Program-made: the position numbers and the translations under genes
Part shown: piece by piece, positions 50,661 to 58,638 of the stretch
Position numbering within the stretch: the stretch's first letter is position 1
Layout: the number at the start of each line of letters is the position of its first letter
Source: Nonomuraea basaltis
GTDB lineage: Bacteria > Actinomycetota > Actinomycetes > Streptosporangiales > Streptosporangiaceae
NCBI RefSeq assembly: GCF_005893125.1
Contig: NZ_VCJS01000037.1
Coordinates: 1 to 64,000, forward strand
Direction of reading: 5' to 3'
Length of the DNA stretch: 64,000 bases
The notes under the pieces: generated by a model
The model's input: the letters and a program-made list of their open reading frames with translations, nothing else
Databases searched by the model: none
What the model was told of the DNA's origin: nothing

Positions 50661-52118
50661 ATGTCGACGAACATGAGCTGGAACGAGCAGGGCGACTGGA
50701 CGGCCAAGGGCGACTGGGGGGCGACGGGCTCGCATGGCCGCACCCACGACCTCGCCCGCTGGCAGGCCCGCCTGGACGAGTTGTGCGCCGCACACCACGT
50801 GCCAGGCGCGTCGCTGGCCCTGCTGGTCGACGGGGATGTTCACGAGCTGGCCGGCGGGGTGCTCCACCGCGGCACCGGGGCGAAGGTGACGACCGACTCG
50901 GTGTTCCTGTCCGGCTCGATCGCCAAGGTCTACACCGCCACCCTGGTGATGCAGCTGGTCGACGCCGGCAAGCTGGACCTGGACGCGCCGGTCGTGAGCG
51001 TGCTGCCCGAGTTCGCCACGCCCGACCCCGAGGCCACCAAGACGATCACCGTGCGGCAGTTGCTCAGCCACACCGGCGGGGTGACCAACGACTTCACCTA
51101 CGACTCCGGCCGCGGCGACGACTGCCTGGCCAAGTACGTCGAGGCCGCCAGGGACGTGGCGCTGGACTGCCCGCCCGGGATGGCGATCTCCTACGGCAGC
51201 CTCGGCTACGTCGTGCTGGGCCGGATCGTCGAGGTGCTCACCGGCCTGACCTGGGATCAAGCGCTCAAGGACCTGCTGTTCACGCCGCTCGGCCTCGAAC
51301 GCTCGATGACGCTCCCCGAGGAGGCGCTGCGCTTCCCCGTGGCGATGAGCCACCTGGGCGAGCCCGGCCAGGACCCCGACCCGGCGCCGGCCTGGGACCT
51401 GATGCCGCGCTCGTCCGGCCCGTACGGCAGGGTCATCGTCTCCGCCGGTGACCTGGCCCGCTTCGCCAGGATGCACCTGGACGGCGGCCTCGCCGCCGAC
51501 GGCACCCGCGTACTGTCGGCCGAGTCCGCCGCGGCCATGCAGCGACGCGAGGTGGACGTGCCCGACAAGTGGACCGTCAGCGCCGATGGCTGGGGCCTCG
51601 GCTGGACCCTGTACGACTGGGACGGCATCGCCGGCTACGGCCACGACGGCGCGGCCATCGGCCAGTACGGCTACCTGCGCGTCGTCCCCCAGGCAGGCGT
51701 GGCGGTCGCCCTGCTGACCAACGGCGGCAGCGCCCGCCTGCTGTACGCCGACCTGTTCCGCGAGCTGCTGGCCGAGCTGGCCGGGGTGCGGATGCCCGAG
51801 CCCTTCGCCCCGGCGGCCGAGCCGCCCGCGATCGACCTCGCCCCGCTGCTCGGCACGTACCGGCGTGAAGGCGTCGTCATCACTGTCACCTGCGACGACG
51901 ACGGCAAGGCGCACATACGCTACGAGTTCGTCGACGGCATGAAGGACCTCTCCCCGCCCCTGGAGGCGGAGCTGGAGCCGGTCACCGCGACCGTCTTCGC
52001 CGCCTCCGGCGCCGGCTCGGCCTTCAGCGAGGACTACATGCCCGTGGTGTTCTCCACCCTGGCCAACGGCACCCAGGTCTGCTACGTCGGCATGCGCGCC
52101 ACCCCCAAGACCGCCTGA
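50661..52118 (+). CDS. Serine beta-lactamase/D-alanyl-D-alanine carboxypeptidase-like hydrolase
   Basis: 485 residues from ATG 50661 with AAGGAAAGG upstream. Class C beta-lactamase fold: nucleophile in LSGSIAKVYTATLVM (SxxK), YxN-type motif SYGSLGYVVLGRIVE, and HDGAAIGQYGYLRVV near residue 330. A C-terminal lipocalin-like extension of about 120 residues (DLAPLLGTYRREGVVITVTC onward) follows. No signal peptide, so probably cytosolic esterase/peptidase rather than a resistance enzyme. Confidence 0.85.
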   Translation: MSTNMSWNEQGDWTAKGDWGATGSHGRTHDLARWQARLDELCAAHHVPGASLALLVDGDVHELAGGVLHRGTGAKVTTDSVFLSGSIAKVYTATLVMQLVDAGKLDLDAPVVSVLPEFATPDPEATKTITVRQLLSHTGGVTNDFTYDSGRGDDCLAKYVEAARDVALDCPPGMAISYGSLGYVVLGRIVEVLTGLTWDQALKDLLFTPLGLERSMTLPEEALRFPVAMSHLGEPGQDPDPAPAWDLMPRSSGPYGRVIVSAGDLARFARMHLDGGLAADGTRVLSAESAAAMQRREVDVPDKWTVSADGWGLGWTLYDWDGIAGYGHDGAAIGQYGYLRVVPQAGVAVALLTNGGSARLLYADLFRELLAELAGVRMPEPFAPAAEPPAIDLAPLLGTYRREGVVITVTCDDDGKAHIRYEFVDGMKDLSPPLEAELEPVTATVFAASGAGSAFSEDYMPVVFSTLANGTQVCYVGMRATPKTA

Positions 52119-52120
52119 CC

Positions 52121-52153
52121 AGCGGCTCCTGATGGTCAGGCCCGGGCGCCGCT
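52121..52153. terminator. Hairpin between the beta-lactamase-like and binding-protein genes
   Basis: AGCGGC (52121-52126) / GCCGCT (52148-52153) outside and CCTGA / TCAGG (52128-52132, 52136-52140) inside; lies between convergent stops and touches the binding-protein stop. Confidence 0.5.
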
Positions 52154-53010
52154 CAACTGCACCCTTCGGCCGGTGGCGCCGTCGTGGGCAGGGTGAGACC
52201 GGTCTGGCCGAACCACTTCCGCAGCAGCCGCGTCGCCGTGCCGTCCCGCCACATCTTGGCGATCGCCCGGTTGACCGCCTCGCACGTGGCGGTGTCGCCC
52301 TTCTTCAGCCCGACGCCGTACCTCTCGTCGGTGAACGGGTCCTTCAGCAGCTTGTACTTGTCCGGGTTGTGGCTGGAGAGGCCGGCCAGCATCATGTCAT
52401 CGGTCGTGACCGCGTCGAGGTCGCCGCTGATGAGCTTCTGCACGCACTCGGAGTAGCTGTTCGCGCCGACGAGCACGGCGGGCAGGCCGAGCTGGCCGTC
52501 CGGGGGCGACTCGGTGATCCGCTTGTAGGAGTTGGAGCCCGGCACCTGGCAGATGCGCTTGCCCATCAGGTCGGTCGCCTTGGCGATGTGGGCGGCGTCG
52601 GCGCGCACCATGGTGTCCTGGTGGGCGATGACGTACGGCCCCGCGAAGGTCACGTAGTTCTGGCGCGCGGCGGTGATGGAATACGACGCGATGATCATGT
52701 CCACCGTGCCGTTCTGGAGCAGCGCCTCGCGGCTCGCCTGCGGCGACTCCCGCCAGGTGATCTTCACGTCCTGGCCGTCGGCAAGCTCTTTCACGATGTA
52801 CCTGGCGACGTCGACGTCGAAGCCCTCCGGTTCGCCGGGACCCTGCTTCAGACTCAGGTGCGGCTGGTCCCACTTCGTGCCGATGGTTACTTCCCCGCCA
52901 TCCTTGATCTTCTCTTCGACGCTGGAGTACTCGCCTGCGTCAGCACATGCGGCCAGGCCAAGCGTCATGGCCGCGGCGGCGAGCACCGCCCCTGTTCGAC
53001 GCATCAGCAT
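52153..53010 (-). CDS. Amino-acid ABC transporter substrate-binding lipoprotein
   Basis: 285 residues from ATG 53010 (MLMRRTGA). Lipobox LGLAAC gives a lipid anchor. Family 3 solute-binding fold: VTIGTKWDQPHLSLKQ, EGFDVDVARYIVKELA, VDMIIASYSITAARQNYVTF, MGKRICQVPGSNSYKRI, DAVTTDDMMLAG. It resembles glutamate-binding GluB-type proteins. No permease or ATPase genes adjoin it, so it is an orphan binding protein or serves a distant transporter. Confidence 0.88.
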   Translation of the reverse strand: MLMRRTGAVLAAAAMTLGLAACADAGEYSSVEEKIKDGGEVTIGTKWDQPHLSLKQGPGEPEGFDVDVARYIVKELADGQDVKITWRESPQASREALLQNGTVDMIIASYSITAARQNYVTFAGPYVIAHQDTMVRADAAHIAKATDLMGKRICQVPGSNSYKRITESPPDGQLGLPAVLVGANSYSECVQKLISGDLDAVTTDDMMLAGLSSHNPDKYKLLKDPFTDERYGVGLKKGDTATCEAVNRAIAKMWRDGTATRLLRKWFGQTGLTLPTTAPPAEGCS

Positions 53011-53133
53011 GGTGGCCTCTATCTCCATCTACGAGGGAAAGTCGCCCTCCACAGGCTCAATCTATGGAGCGTGCCACAAATGACGTAAACGGGACCTTGG
53101 GTGTTCGTATGGCTATGTCCAACCCTGTTGCGC

Positions 53134-53223
53134 TTCGGTGAGCTCTGCACCGGCGACCCGGCGACCGATCTCGCGGCCGCGTGGCTGCTTCTTCCCGCAG
53201 GCGCGGCCGCACGATTCTTCGAC
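53134..53223 (+). pseudogene. Aminoglycoside-phosphotransferase-family remnant
   Basis: Thirty codons read FGELCTGDPATDLAAAWLLL and PAGAAARFFD, the post-catalytic segment (family: IDFGDLCAGDPATDLA) of APH-type kinases. The catalytic loop before it (HGDLHPGN) and everything after are missing. A deletion relic in the otherwise empty stretch 53011-53276. Confidence 0.6.
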
Positions 53224-53276
53224 GATCGTGTTCTGTCTGTCATCCACCTAGCCAGGGCATGTGGCTGGGGTCACTG

Positions 53277-53846
53277 TCAGCCGCCGGCGGTGGCCTGCGA
53301 GGCCGAGGGCGATGCGCTCTGGGGTTCGCGCTCTTCCGGCTGCTCGGAGGGGGCGAACATCAGCCGCAGGCCCAGGAAGGCACAGAGCGGGCCGAGGGCG
53401 CTCATCGCGGCAGAGCTGACGAAGGCGGCGGCCAGATTGCCGGAGGCGAAGCCGAACCCGCCGAAGTAGGTGGCGAACAGTGACGCGAAGCCGAAGAACA
53501 TGCCGGGTATGAGGGAGAGCACCTGAAGACGGCCGGTCGCCAGCAGCGTGCCGTTGACGACGAAGATGACCAGCCCCAGGGCTATGGTCTGGCCGAACGC
53601 CCCGCTGCCGAACATGTCACCCGTCGCGCGGTTGAGCAGGATGGCGGCCACGCCGAATCCCGCCCCGGCGGTGGTGGCGCTGATCAGCTTCACCGCGTTG
53701 GCCTTGGTCGGGCCGCCGAGGAGGAAGGTGCCGGCCCAGGTGATGAAGATGGCCCAGGTCGGCAGATTGAGCGGACTCATGGCGAGGAAGACGGTGGCGA
53801 AGGCGACGATCGAGGCACTGACCTCATGAGGCAGGCGGATGCGCAT
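53277..53846 (-). CDS. DUF1097-like membrane protein
   Basis: 189 residues from ATG 53846. Five membrane helices (SASIVAFATVFLAMSPLNLP, TWAIFITWAGTFLLGGP, and so on) with Gly-rich helix packing (FGFASLFATYFGGFGFASGN) and a polar tail. This resembles DUF1097 membrane proteins. It is the last gene of the amide operon, so a transport or channel role for small amides, ammonia or the hydrolysis product is plausible but inferred. Confidence 0.65.
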   Translation of the reverse strand: MRIRLPHEVSASIVAFATVFLAMSPLNLPTWAIFITWAGTFLLGGPTKANAVKLISATTAGAGFGVAAILLNRATGDMFGSGAFGQTIALGLVIFVVNGTLLATGRLQVLSLIPGMFFGFASLFATYFGGFGFASGNLAAAFVSSAAMSALGPLCAFLGLRLMFAPSEQPEEREPQSASPSASQATAGG

Positions 53847-53972
53847 GACTGGGGCTCCAATGCGGAGGGCTTGCTGGTACAGGAGAGGTATGTGGATCAA
53901 GGATGCGGGGTGGCGGTGCCGGCGGCGTGTGCTGGCCGCCGGCACGGACCGCGGCGCGCGACGCCGCCGGCC

Positions 53973-55004
53973 TCAGTCCAGGCCACCCGGCTTGGCCAGC
54001 AGCTCACGCAGGGCCTCGTCGATGAACGCGGTGTCCTTCGGATTGCTGCCGTGGCCGGCGAAGTGGCCCCAGATGCCCGGGATCACGCGGAGTTCGGCGT
54101 TGGTCATGTGGCCCACCGCCCAGGCCTCGTCCTCCGGCGGGAAGTAGAGGTCCTTCTCCGCGGGCATCACGATCGAGGTCGCCTTGATGGAGGCGAGGGC
54201 GGCCTCGGTGTCGCCGTCGAAGCCGGGGGTGCGACCGACATCGCCGTTCTGCCAGGTCCAGAGCATGGTGAGCAGGTTGTTCGGGTCCCGGCCGTCGAGG
54301 AAGAACCCCTCCCAGAAGCCCACGAGGAAATCCTCGAGGGAGGTGTAGCCGAGCTGCTCGTACGCCTTCTCCCAGTAGAAGGCCTGGGAGAAGCCCCATC
54401 CGGCGTAGACCCGGGCCAGGGCGCGCAGTCCGGTGGTCGGCCACTGCTCGCCGTACCAGCCGCCGGCGAAGACGGAGTCGGCCATCAGGGCGGACTTGAC
54501 GCCTTCCAGGAAGACGAAGTTGTGGATGCTCGTACGCGGTGAGCCGCAGAACGGGGCGATCCGCTCGACCATCTCCGGGTGGCTCACCGCCCACTGGTAG
54601 GTCTGCCCCGCGCCCATGGACCAGCCTGTCACCAGGGCCACGCGCTCGATACCGAACACCTCGGTCACCAGCCGGTGCTGCGCCACGATCTGGTCGTAGA
54701 CCGTGATGTCGGGGAATCGCGCCCGGTCGTAGGGGGCGGGGGTGTTGCTCGGCGAGCTGGACAGGCCATTGCCGAGCATGTTCGGAACGATGATGAAGTA
54801 CTGGTCAGGGTCGAGCGCCATGCCCTGTCCGATGAGCCACTCGTTGTCCCAGTGCCGCCCGGAGTACCAAGTGGGGTACACGATGACGTTGCTCTTGTCC
54901 TCGTTGAGCTCGCCGTACGTCTTGTAGGTCAGGAAGGCGCCGCGGAGGGTGGCACCGTGCTGGGTGGTGAAGTCGCCCAGGTCGAAGGTCTGATACTCGC
55001 TCAT
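53973..55004 (-). CDS. Alpha/beta hydrolase, homoserine-acetyltransferase-like
   Basis: 343 residues. MetX/MET2-type alpha/beta hydrolase: AFLTYKTYGELNEDKSNVIV, nucleophile in VTGWSMGAGQTYQWA (about S147), Asp in PAEKDLYFPPEDEA, His in GHFAGHGS. HGATLRG and the lid region fit the family, but the residues that bind homoserine/acetyl-CoA cannot be confirmed. No methionine genes are near. Within the formamidase operon it probably hydrolyses an ester or amide related to formamide. Confidence 0.75.
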   Translation of the reverse strand: MSEYQTFDLGDFTTQHGATLRGAFLTYKTYGELNEDKSNVIVYPTWYSGRHWDNEWLIGQGMALDPDQYFIIVPNMLGNGLSSSPSNTPAPYDRARFPDITVYDQIVAQHRLVTEVFGIERVALVTGWSMGAGQTYQWAVSHPEMVERIAPFCGSPRTSIHNFVFLEGVKSALMADSVFAGGWYGEQWPTTGLRALARVYAGWGFSQAFYWEKAYEQLGYTSLEDFLVGFWEGFFLDGRDPNNLLTMLWTWQNGDVGRTPGFDGDTEAALASIKATSIVMPAEKDLYFPPEDEAWAVGHMTNAELRVIPGIWGHFAGHGSNPKDTAFIDEALRELLAKPGGLD

Positions 55005-55065
55005 GGGATGGGCCTCGCTTCTCTGCAGGGAGGTGAGATGGGGGAAGGGGGTGAACAGGGCACAG

Positions 55066-56313
55066 TCAGGACGTCACCGCGCACTGGCCGCGGTCGGCCT
55101 TGTGCGGTCCGTCGGCCGTCGGGCAGATGTCGAAGTCGAAGATCGCGGTCGGCAGGTAGAGCGTGCTGCACGCGTTGGGGATGTCCACCACGCCGCTGAG
55201 CCGGCCCTCGATCGGCGCCGAGCCGAGCAGGAGGTAGGCCTGCTCGCCGCTGTATCCGAAGGTCTTGAGGTACTCGACGGCGTTCAGGCAGGCGTTGCGG
55301 TACGCCATGGTGGCGTCGAGGTAGTAGTTGGTGTCGGTGGAGTGGTCCACTGAGATGCCGACGAACGAGAGGAACTCGCTGTAGCGGGGCTCGACGTTGC
55401 CGGGCATGAAGATCGGGTTCGTGGTCACGCCGTACTTCTCCATGCCGCCCTTGATCAGATCGACGTGGAGGTCCAGGAACCCGCCCATCTCGATGGCGCC
55501 GCAGAAGGTGATCTCCCCGTCGCCCTGGCTGAAGTGCAGGTCACCGGCGGAAAGCAGGCCGCCGGGGACGTGCACGGGGTAGAAGACCCGGGAGCCGCGG
55601 GTGAAGTTCTTGATGTCGTGGTTGCCGCCGTTCTCCCGGGCCGGCACCGTGCGGGCGCCCTCCCGGGCGATCCTGGCCGCGTCCTCCCCGGTGAGCGGGC
55701 CGGCCAGCGAGTTGTCCGCCAGCGGCGGCAGCGCCAGCGCCGGCACCCGGTAGGGATCGGTGTCGATGAGGGCCTGTTCCCTGATGTTCCATCGGGCCAG
55801 CAGTTCGGCGGACGGGGCGGTGCCCATGAGCCCAGGATGGGTGATCCCGGTGTACCGGACCCCCGGGATGTGCCGCGAGGTGGCCATCTGTCCGTGGAAA
55901 TCCCAGATGGCCTTGTACGAGTCCGGGAAGTGGTCGGTGAGGAACCCGCCACCGTTGTCGCGGGCGAAGACACCGGTGTAGCCCCAGCCCGAGCCCGACC
56001 CGTCGCTCGTCGGCTGCGGGATCGGACCCAGATCGAGGATGTCCACGATGAGCAGGTCTCCCGGCTCCGCCCCCTCCACCGCGATCGGGCCGCTCAGCAT
56101 GTGCGCGTGCGTGAGGTCGACGTCGCGGACGTCATTGGCCGAGTCGTTGTTTCCGATCTGGTTGTCGGTCCAGTCCCGGCACTCGAGCCGGAACTCCGAT
56201 CCCGGCGACACGGTGGCGGCCGGCGGAATGTCCGGGTGCCAGCGGTTGTGGCCAGGGATCTTCTGATCGCGCATGGACAGGGTCTGGTCGACGCTGAAGA
56301 TGACTTCCGGCAT
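55066..56313 (-). CDS. fmdA: Formamidase (acetamidase/formamidase family)
   Basis: 415 residues from ATG 56313 (MPEVIFSVDQTLSMRDQKIP). Family hallmarks: HNRWHPDIPP, FRLECRDWTDNQIGNNDSAN, HMLSGPIAVEGAEPGDLLIV, HPGLMGTAPS, NGGNHDIKNFTRGSRVFYPV, GDLHFSQGDGEITFCGAIEM. FmdA converts formamide (and some short amides) to formate and ammonia. FmdB follows-upstream in the same operon by 26 bases. Length equals Methylophilus-type FmdA (about 407). Confidence 0.93.
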   Translation of the reverse strand: MPEVIFSVDQTLSMRDQKIPGHNRWHPDIPPAATVSPGSEFRLECRDWTDNQIGNNDSANDVRDVDLTHAHMLSGPIAVEGAEPGDLLIVDILDLGPIPQPTSDGSGSGWGYTGVFARDNGGGFLTDHFPDSYKAIWDFHGQMATSRHIPGVRYTGITHPGLMGTAPSAELLARWNIREQALIDTDPYRVPALALPPLADNSLAGPLTGEDAARIAREGARTVPARENGGNHDIKNFTRGSRVFYPVHVPGGLLSAGDLHFSQGDGEITFCGAIEMGGFLDLHVDLIKGGMEKYGVTTNPIFMPGNVEPRYSEFLSFVGISVDHSTDTNYYLDATMAYRNACLNAVEYLKTFGYSGEQAYLLLGSAPIEGRLSGVVDIPNACSTLYLPTAIFDFDICPTADGPHKADRGQCAVTS

Positions 56314-56339
56314 GTGCTGCCTCCAAACTGGTTCGCCGA

Positions 56340-56621
56340 TCAAGGCTTCGGCAGAAGGGCGTGTCGGGGGTCTGTGGACCGTGCGGGTCCTCGGCGGGAT
56401 GGGGGAACGTCGCTGACGACGCGCGGCTCGTGCGCACTCGCCTCCTGGGCATGCAGGGCCCGTGCCAGCGTGGCGGGTGTGCGGGCCAGCATCGGGGAGG
56501 TGAAGACCCGCCGAGACTGGTGGCCGCACGCCTCGCACGGCTCCTCAGGCCGGGCCTCCCCAAGCGGACGCATCACGTCGAAGGACCCGCATCCCGTACA
56601 CCGGTACTGGTATGTCGCCAT
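56340..56621 (-). CDS. fmdB: FmdB-type zinc ribbon protein
   Basis: 93 residues. Zinc ribbon CTGCGSFDVMRP and CEACGHQSRRVF (about residues 8-38), the FmdB form (YRCxxCG...CxxCG). FmdB is thought to regulate amidase expression. The tail is Arg/Ala-rich. Start follows GGAGGTT in the sequence upstream. First gene of the fmdBA unit. Confidence 0.9.
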   Translation of the reverse strand: MATYQYRCTGCGSFDVMRPLGEARPEEPCEACGHQSRRVFTSPMLARTPATLARALHAQEASAHEPRVVSDVPPSRRGPARSTDPRHALLPKP

Positions 56622-56811
56622 GGATAACCTCCAAAAGCTTGGATTTGGAAGTATTTTTGGAGAAAGTAAATTCAGGGAACGCTGGATGTTACGTACGTGT
56701 AAACCATGTGGGCCGGGTCCTCAGGTGGCGCTACGCCAGGGCCGCGTCATGGGAGCAGCAGCCCCGGAGGGAGGTACGCCGCCGCCCCTTGGCCCCGCAA
56801 GCGCGGTTCCC

Positions 56812-57912
56812 CTAGGGGAGCTGCTGGAGCACGTCCCACTGCAGGCCGTCGGCGGCCGCGAGGAACACGCGCTGGTTCAGATGGCGGTCCCGTACCTGGA
56901 CTGTGCCGCGCGGGCTCTCGTACTCCAGTCCCTCGGCCATCGCCTGGATCCGCTCCACGTCGACCGCGCCCGCCCGGCGCAGCAGTTCCGTGAGCATGCG
57001 CACGCCTTCGTAGCAGGACTCGCCAAGGCTGTTGAGCACCGGCGCCTGCAGTCCGAACCTGCGGCCGTAGGCGGCGGCGAAGTCCAGCCCGGACGCGGTC
57101 GGCAGGTCCTCGAAGTACCCGGCGGCGGTCATCAGGCCCCGCGTGTTCTCCGGCCCCGTGGCGAGGAGAACGTTCTCTTCTATCAGCGAACTGAACCGGA
57201 TGCGGTCCCGGTCCAGCCCCAGGCGGCTGAACGCGCGGTTGAAGGCGACGGCGTCGTTGCCGATCAGGAGCATGAGGACGGCTTCGCAGTCACTGACCGC
57301 GACGCGGCGCAGCGTCTTCTTGAAGTCCTCGGTGCCCAGCGGCACGTAGATCTCGTCGCATACGACGCCGCCCAGTTCGGCCAGGTAGCGGCGGGCCGCG
57401 CGGGCCGAGGACCGCGGCCAGACGTAGTCGTCGCCCACGATCGTCCATCGCCGGATTCCGAGCTCGCTCGCGTACCATTCCAGCGTCGGCCGCAGCTGGC
57501 GGTTCGGCGTCTCCCCGGTGAGGAACACTCCGGGGGACCGCTCGCCGCCTTCGTAGAGCGCCGTGTAGACGTACGGCACCCGCCCGCCGATGCGCGGAGC
57601 GACGACCTCACGTACCGCGGAGATGTGCCAACCGGCCACGGCGTCGATGAGGCCCGCGCAGATCAGCGCGTCGATCTCGCTCGCCACCTGCTCGGGCGGC
57701 GCCCCGCCGTCGACGAGCACCAGCCGCAGTTCCTTGCCCAGCACCCCTGACTCGGCGTTGACCTCTTCGGCCGCCAGCTGCGCACAGCATTCGCAGGACG
57801 GCCCGAAAATCCCGGCCGGCCCCTGGAGGGGTATCACGAGGGCGACGTCCAGCGTGTCACGGCTCCTGGGGCCTGTCAGGGATCCAGGCCACAGGCGCGC
57901 CTTCTCGATCAT
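56812..57912 (-). CDS. AmiC-like amide-sensor / urea-short-chain-amide binding protein without signal peptide
   Basis: 366 residues. Type-I periplasmic-binding-protein fold of the AmiC/FmdD group: ALVIPLQGPAGIFGPSCECC, AAEEVNAESGVLGKELRLVL, VAGWHISAVREVVAPRIGGR, ETPNRQLRPTLEWYASELGI, WTIVGDDYVWPRSSARAARR, GESCYEGVRMLTELLRRAGA. Transporter members have a signal sequence; here the first residues are MIEKARLWPGSLTGPRSRDT, with no hydrophobic stretch. It is therefore probably a cytosolic amide sensor like Pseudomonas AmiC. It leads the fmd genes and is divergent from a MarR gene. Confidence 0.82.
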   Translation of the reverse strand: MIEKARLWPGSLTGPRSRDTLDVALVIPLQGPAGIFGPSCECCAQLAAEEVNAESGVLGKELRLVLVDGGAPPEQVASEIDALICAGLIDAVAGWHISAVREVVAPRIGGRVPYVYTALYEGGERSPGVFLTGETPNRQLRPTLEWYASELGIRRWTIVGDDYVWPRSSARAARRYLAELGGVVCDEIYVPLGTEDFKKTLRRVAVSDCEAVLMLLIGNDAVAFNRAFSRLGLDRDRIRFSSLIEENVLLATGPENTRGLMTAAGYFEDLPTASGLDFAAAYGRRFGLQAPVLNSLGESCYEGVRMLTELLRRAGAVDVERIQAMAEGLEYESPRGTVQVRDRHLNQRVFLAAADGLQWDVLQQLP

Positions 57913-57914
57913 AG

Positions 57915-57927
57915 CGGTACGTTACCG
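57915..57927. promoter_or_regulatory. Palindrome CGGTACGTTACCG in the AmiC-like/MarR divergent region
   Basis: Five-base arms CGGTA / TACCG around CGT, two bases upstream of the AmiC-like start and 86 from the MarR start; a related GGTACCGTA follows at 57966-57974. Probably an operator of the MarR protein. Confidence 0.45.
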
Positions 57928-58012
57928 ATTGCTTATTACCGGAATATTTCACAGCGATAAGGAATGGTACCGTAGGAGGGGTGACCACCCCGACGATCTC
58001 TTGGCAGGGAAA

Positions 58013-58453
58013 TTGACGACCGCAGCGTCCGTACACCGCGACCTCGACGTCGCACGGCTCCTCACGCTCGTCGAGCGGAGCGTCGTGCAGAGACTCGGTG
58101 CGGCGTTGAAGGAAGACAACGCCTCGATCGAGGAATGGCGCGTGCTGTCACTCCTGGGTGATGGCAACGGTCACGCCATGATCGAGATAGCCGAATTCGC
58201 GATGCTGCCGCCTCCGACCCTCACCAAGATCATCGATCGCATGGTGTCGTTGACCCTCGTCCACCGGCGCGTGGACGAGGCGGACCGCCGGCGCGTGCTG
58301 GTGTTCGCGACGGACCGCGGACGCCAGGCACTCGAGAAGTGGACCGCCACGGTGGAACGCCAGTACAACGACATCGTCACCGCCATCGGCGGCGAGGAGC
58401 TCGCCCTGCTGAGAGTCCTGCTGACCCGCATGTCCGCGCGGCTGAGCCAATAG
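58013..58453 (+). CDS. MarR family regulator
   Basis: 146 residues from TTG 58013, preceded by CAGGGA; no ATG or GTG in frame gives a better start. Winged-helix: VVQRLGAALKEDNASIEEWR, VLSLLGDGNGHAMIEIAEFA, MLPPPTLTKIIDRMVSLTLV, HRRVDEADRRRVLVFA (about 20-100). It is divergent from the amide genes and probably regulates them. Confidence 0.85.
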   Translation: MTTAASVHRDLDVARLLTLVERSVVQRLGAALKEDNASIEEWRVLSLLGDGNGHAMIEIAEFAMLPPPTLTKIIDRMVSLTLVHRRVDEADRRRVLVFATDRGRQALEKWTATVERQYNDIVTAIGGEELALLRVLLTRMSARLSQ

Positions 58454-58598
58454 CTGCGAGCACCGGCGGAGCATTTGCCCGCTGGTCACGAAACGGTCAA
58501 CTCGGCAGGACGGCCAGCTTGGACAATGCCTGATGCCGTGAAACATGTTCGACCGATGAGAGGCCGGCTCCGCAGCCGGGAAACACAAAACGAGAAAC

Positions 58599-58632
58599 GA
58601 GAAGGGGGGCCGAGCGGTCGGCCCCCCTTCTC
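58599..58632. terminator. Strong bidirectional terminator
   Basis: GAGAAGGGGGGCCGA (58599-58613) and TCGGCCCCCCTTCTC (58618-58632): perfect 15-bp stem, loop GCGG, lying between the MarR and DNRLRE genes that converge here. A smaller hairpin CCGGCT/AGCCGG at 58564-58579 precedes it. Confidence 0.85.
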
Positions 58633-58638
58633 AGCGGC

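Noticed and set aside
53973..55004. Homoserine O-acetyltransferase (metX) as exact function
   Set aside because: Fold matches, but there are no methionine genes nearby and the context is amide metabolism; a specific metX call is not justified.
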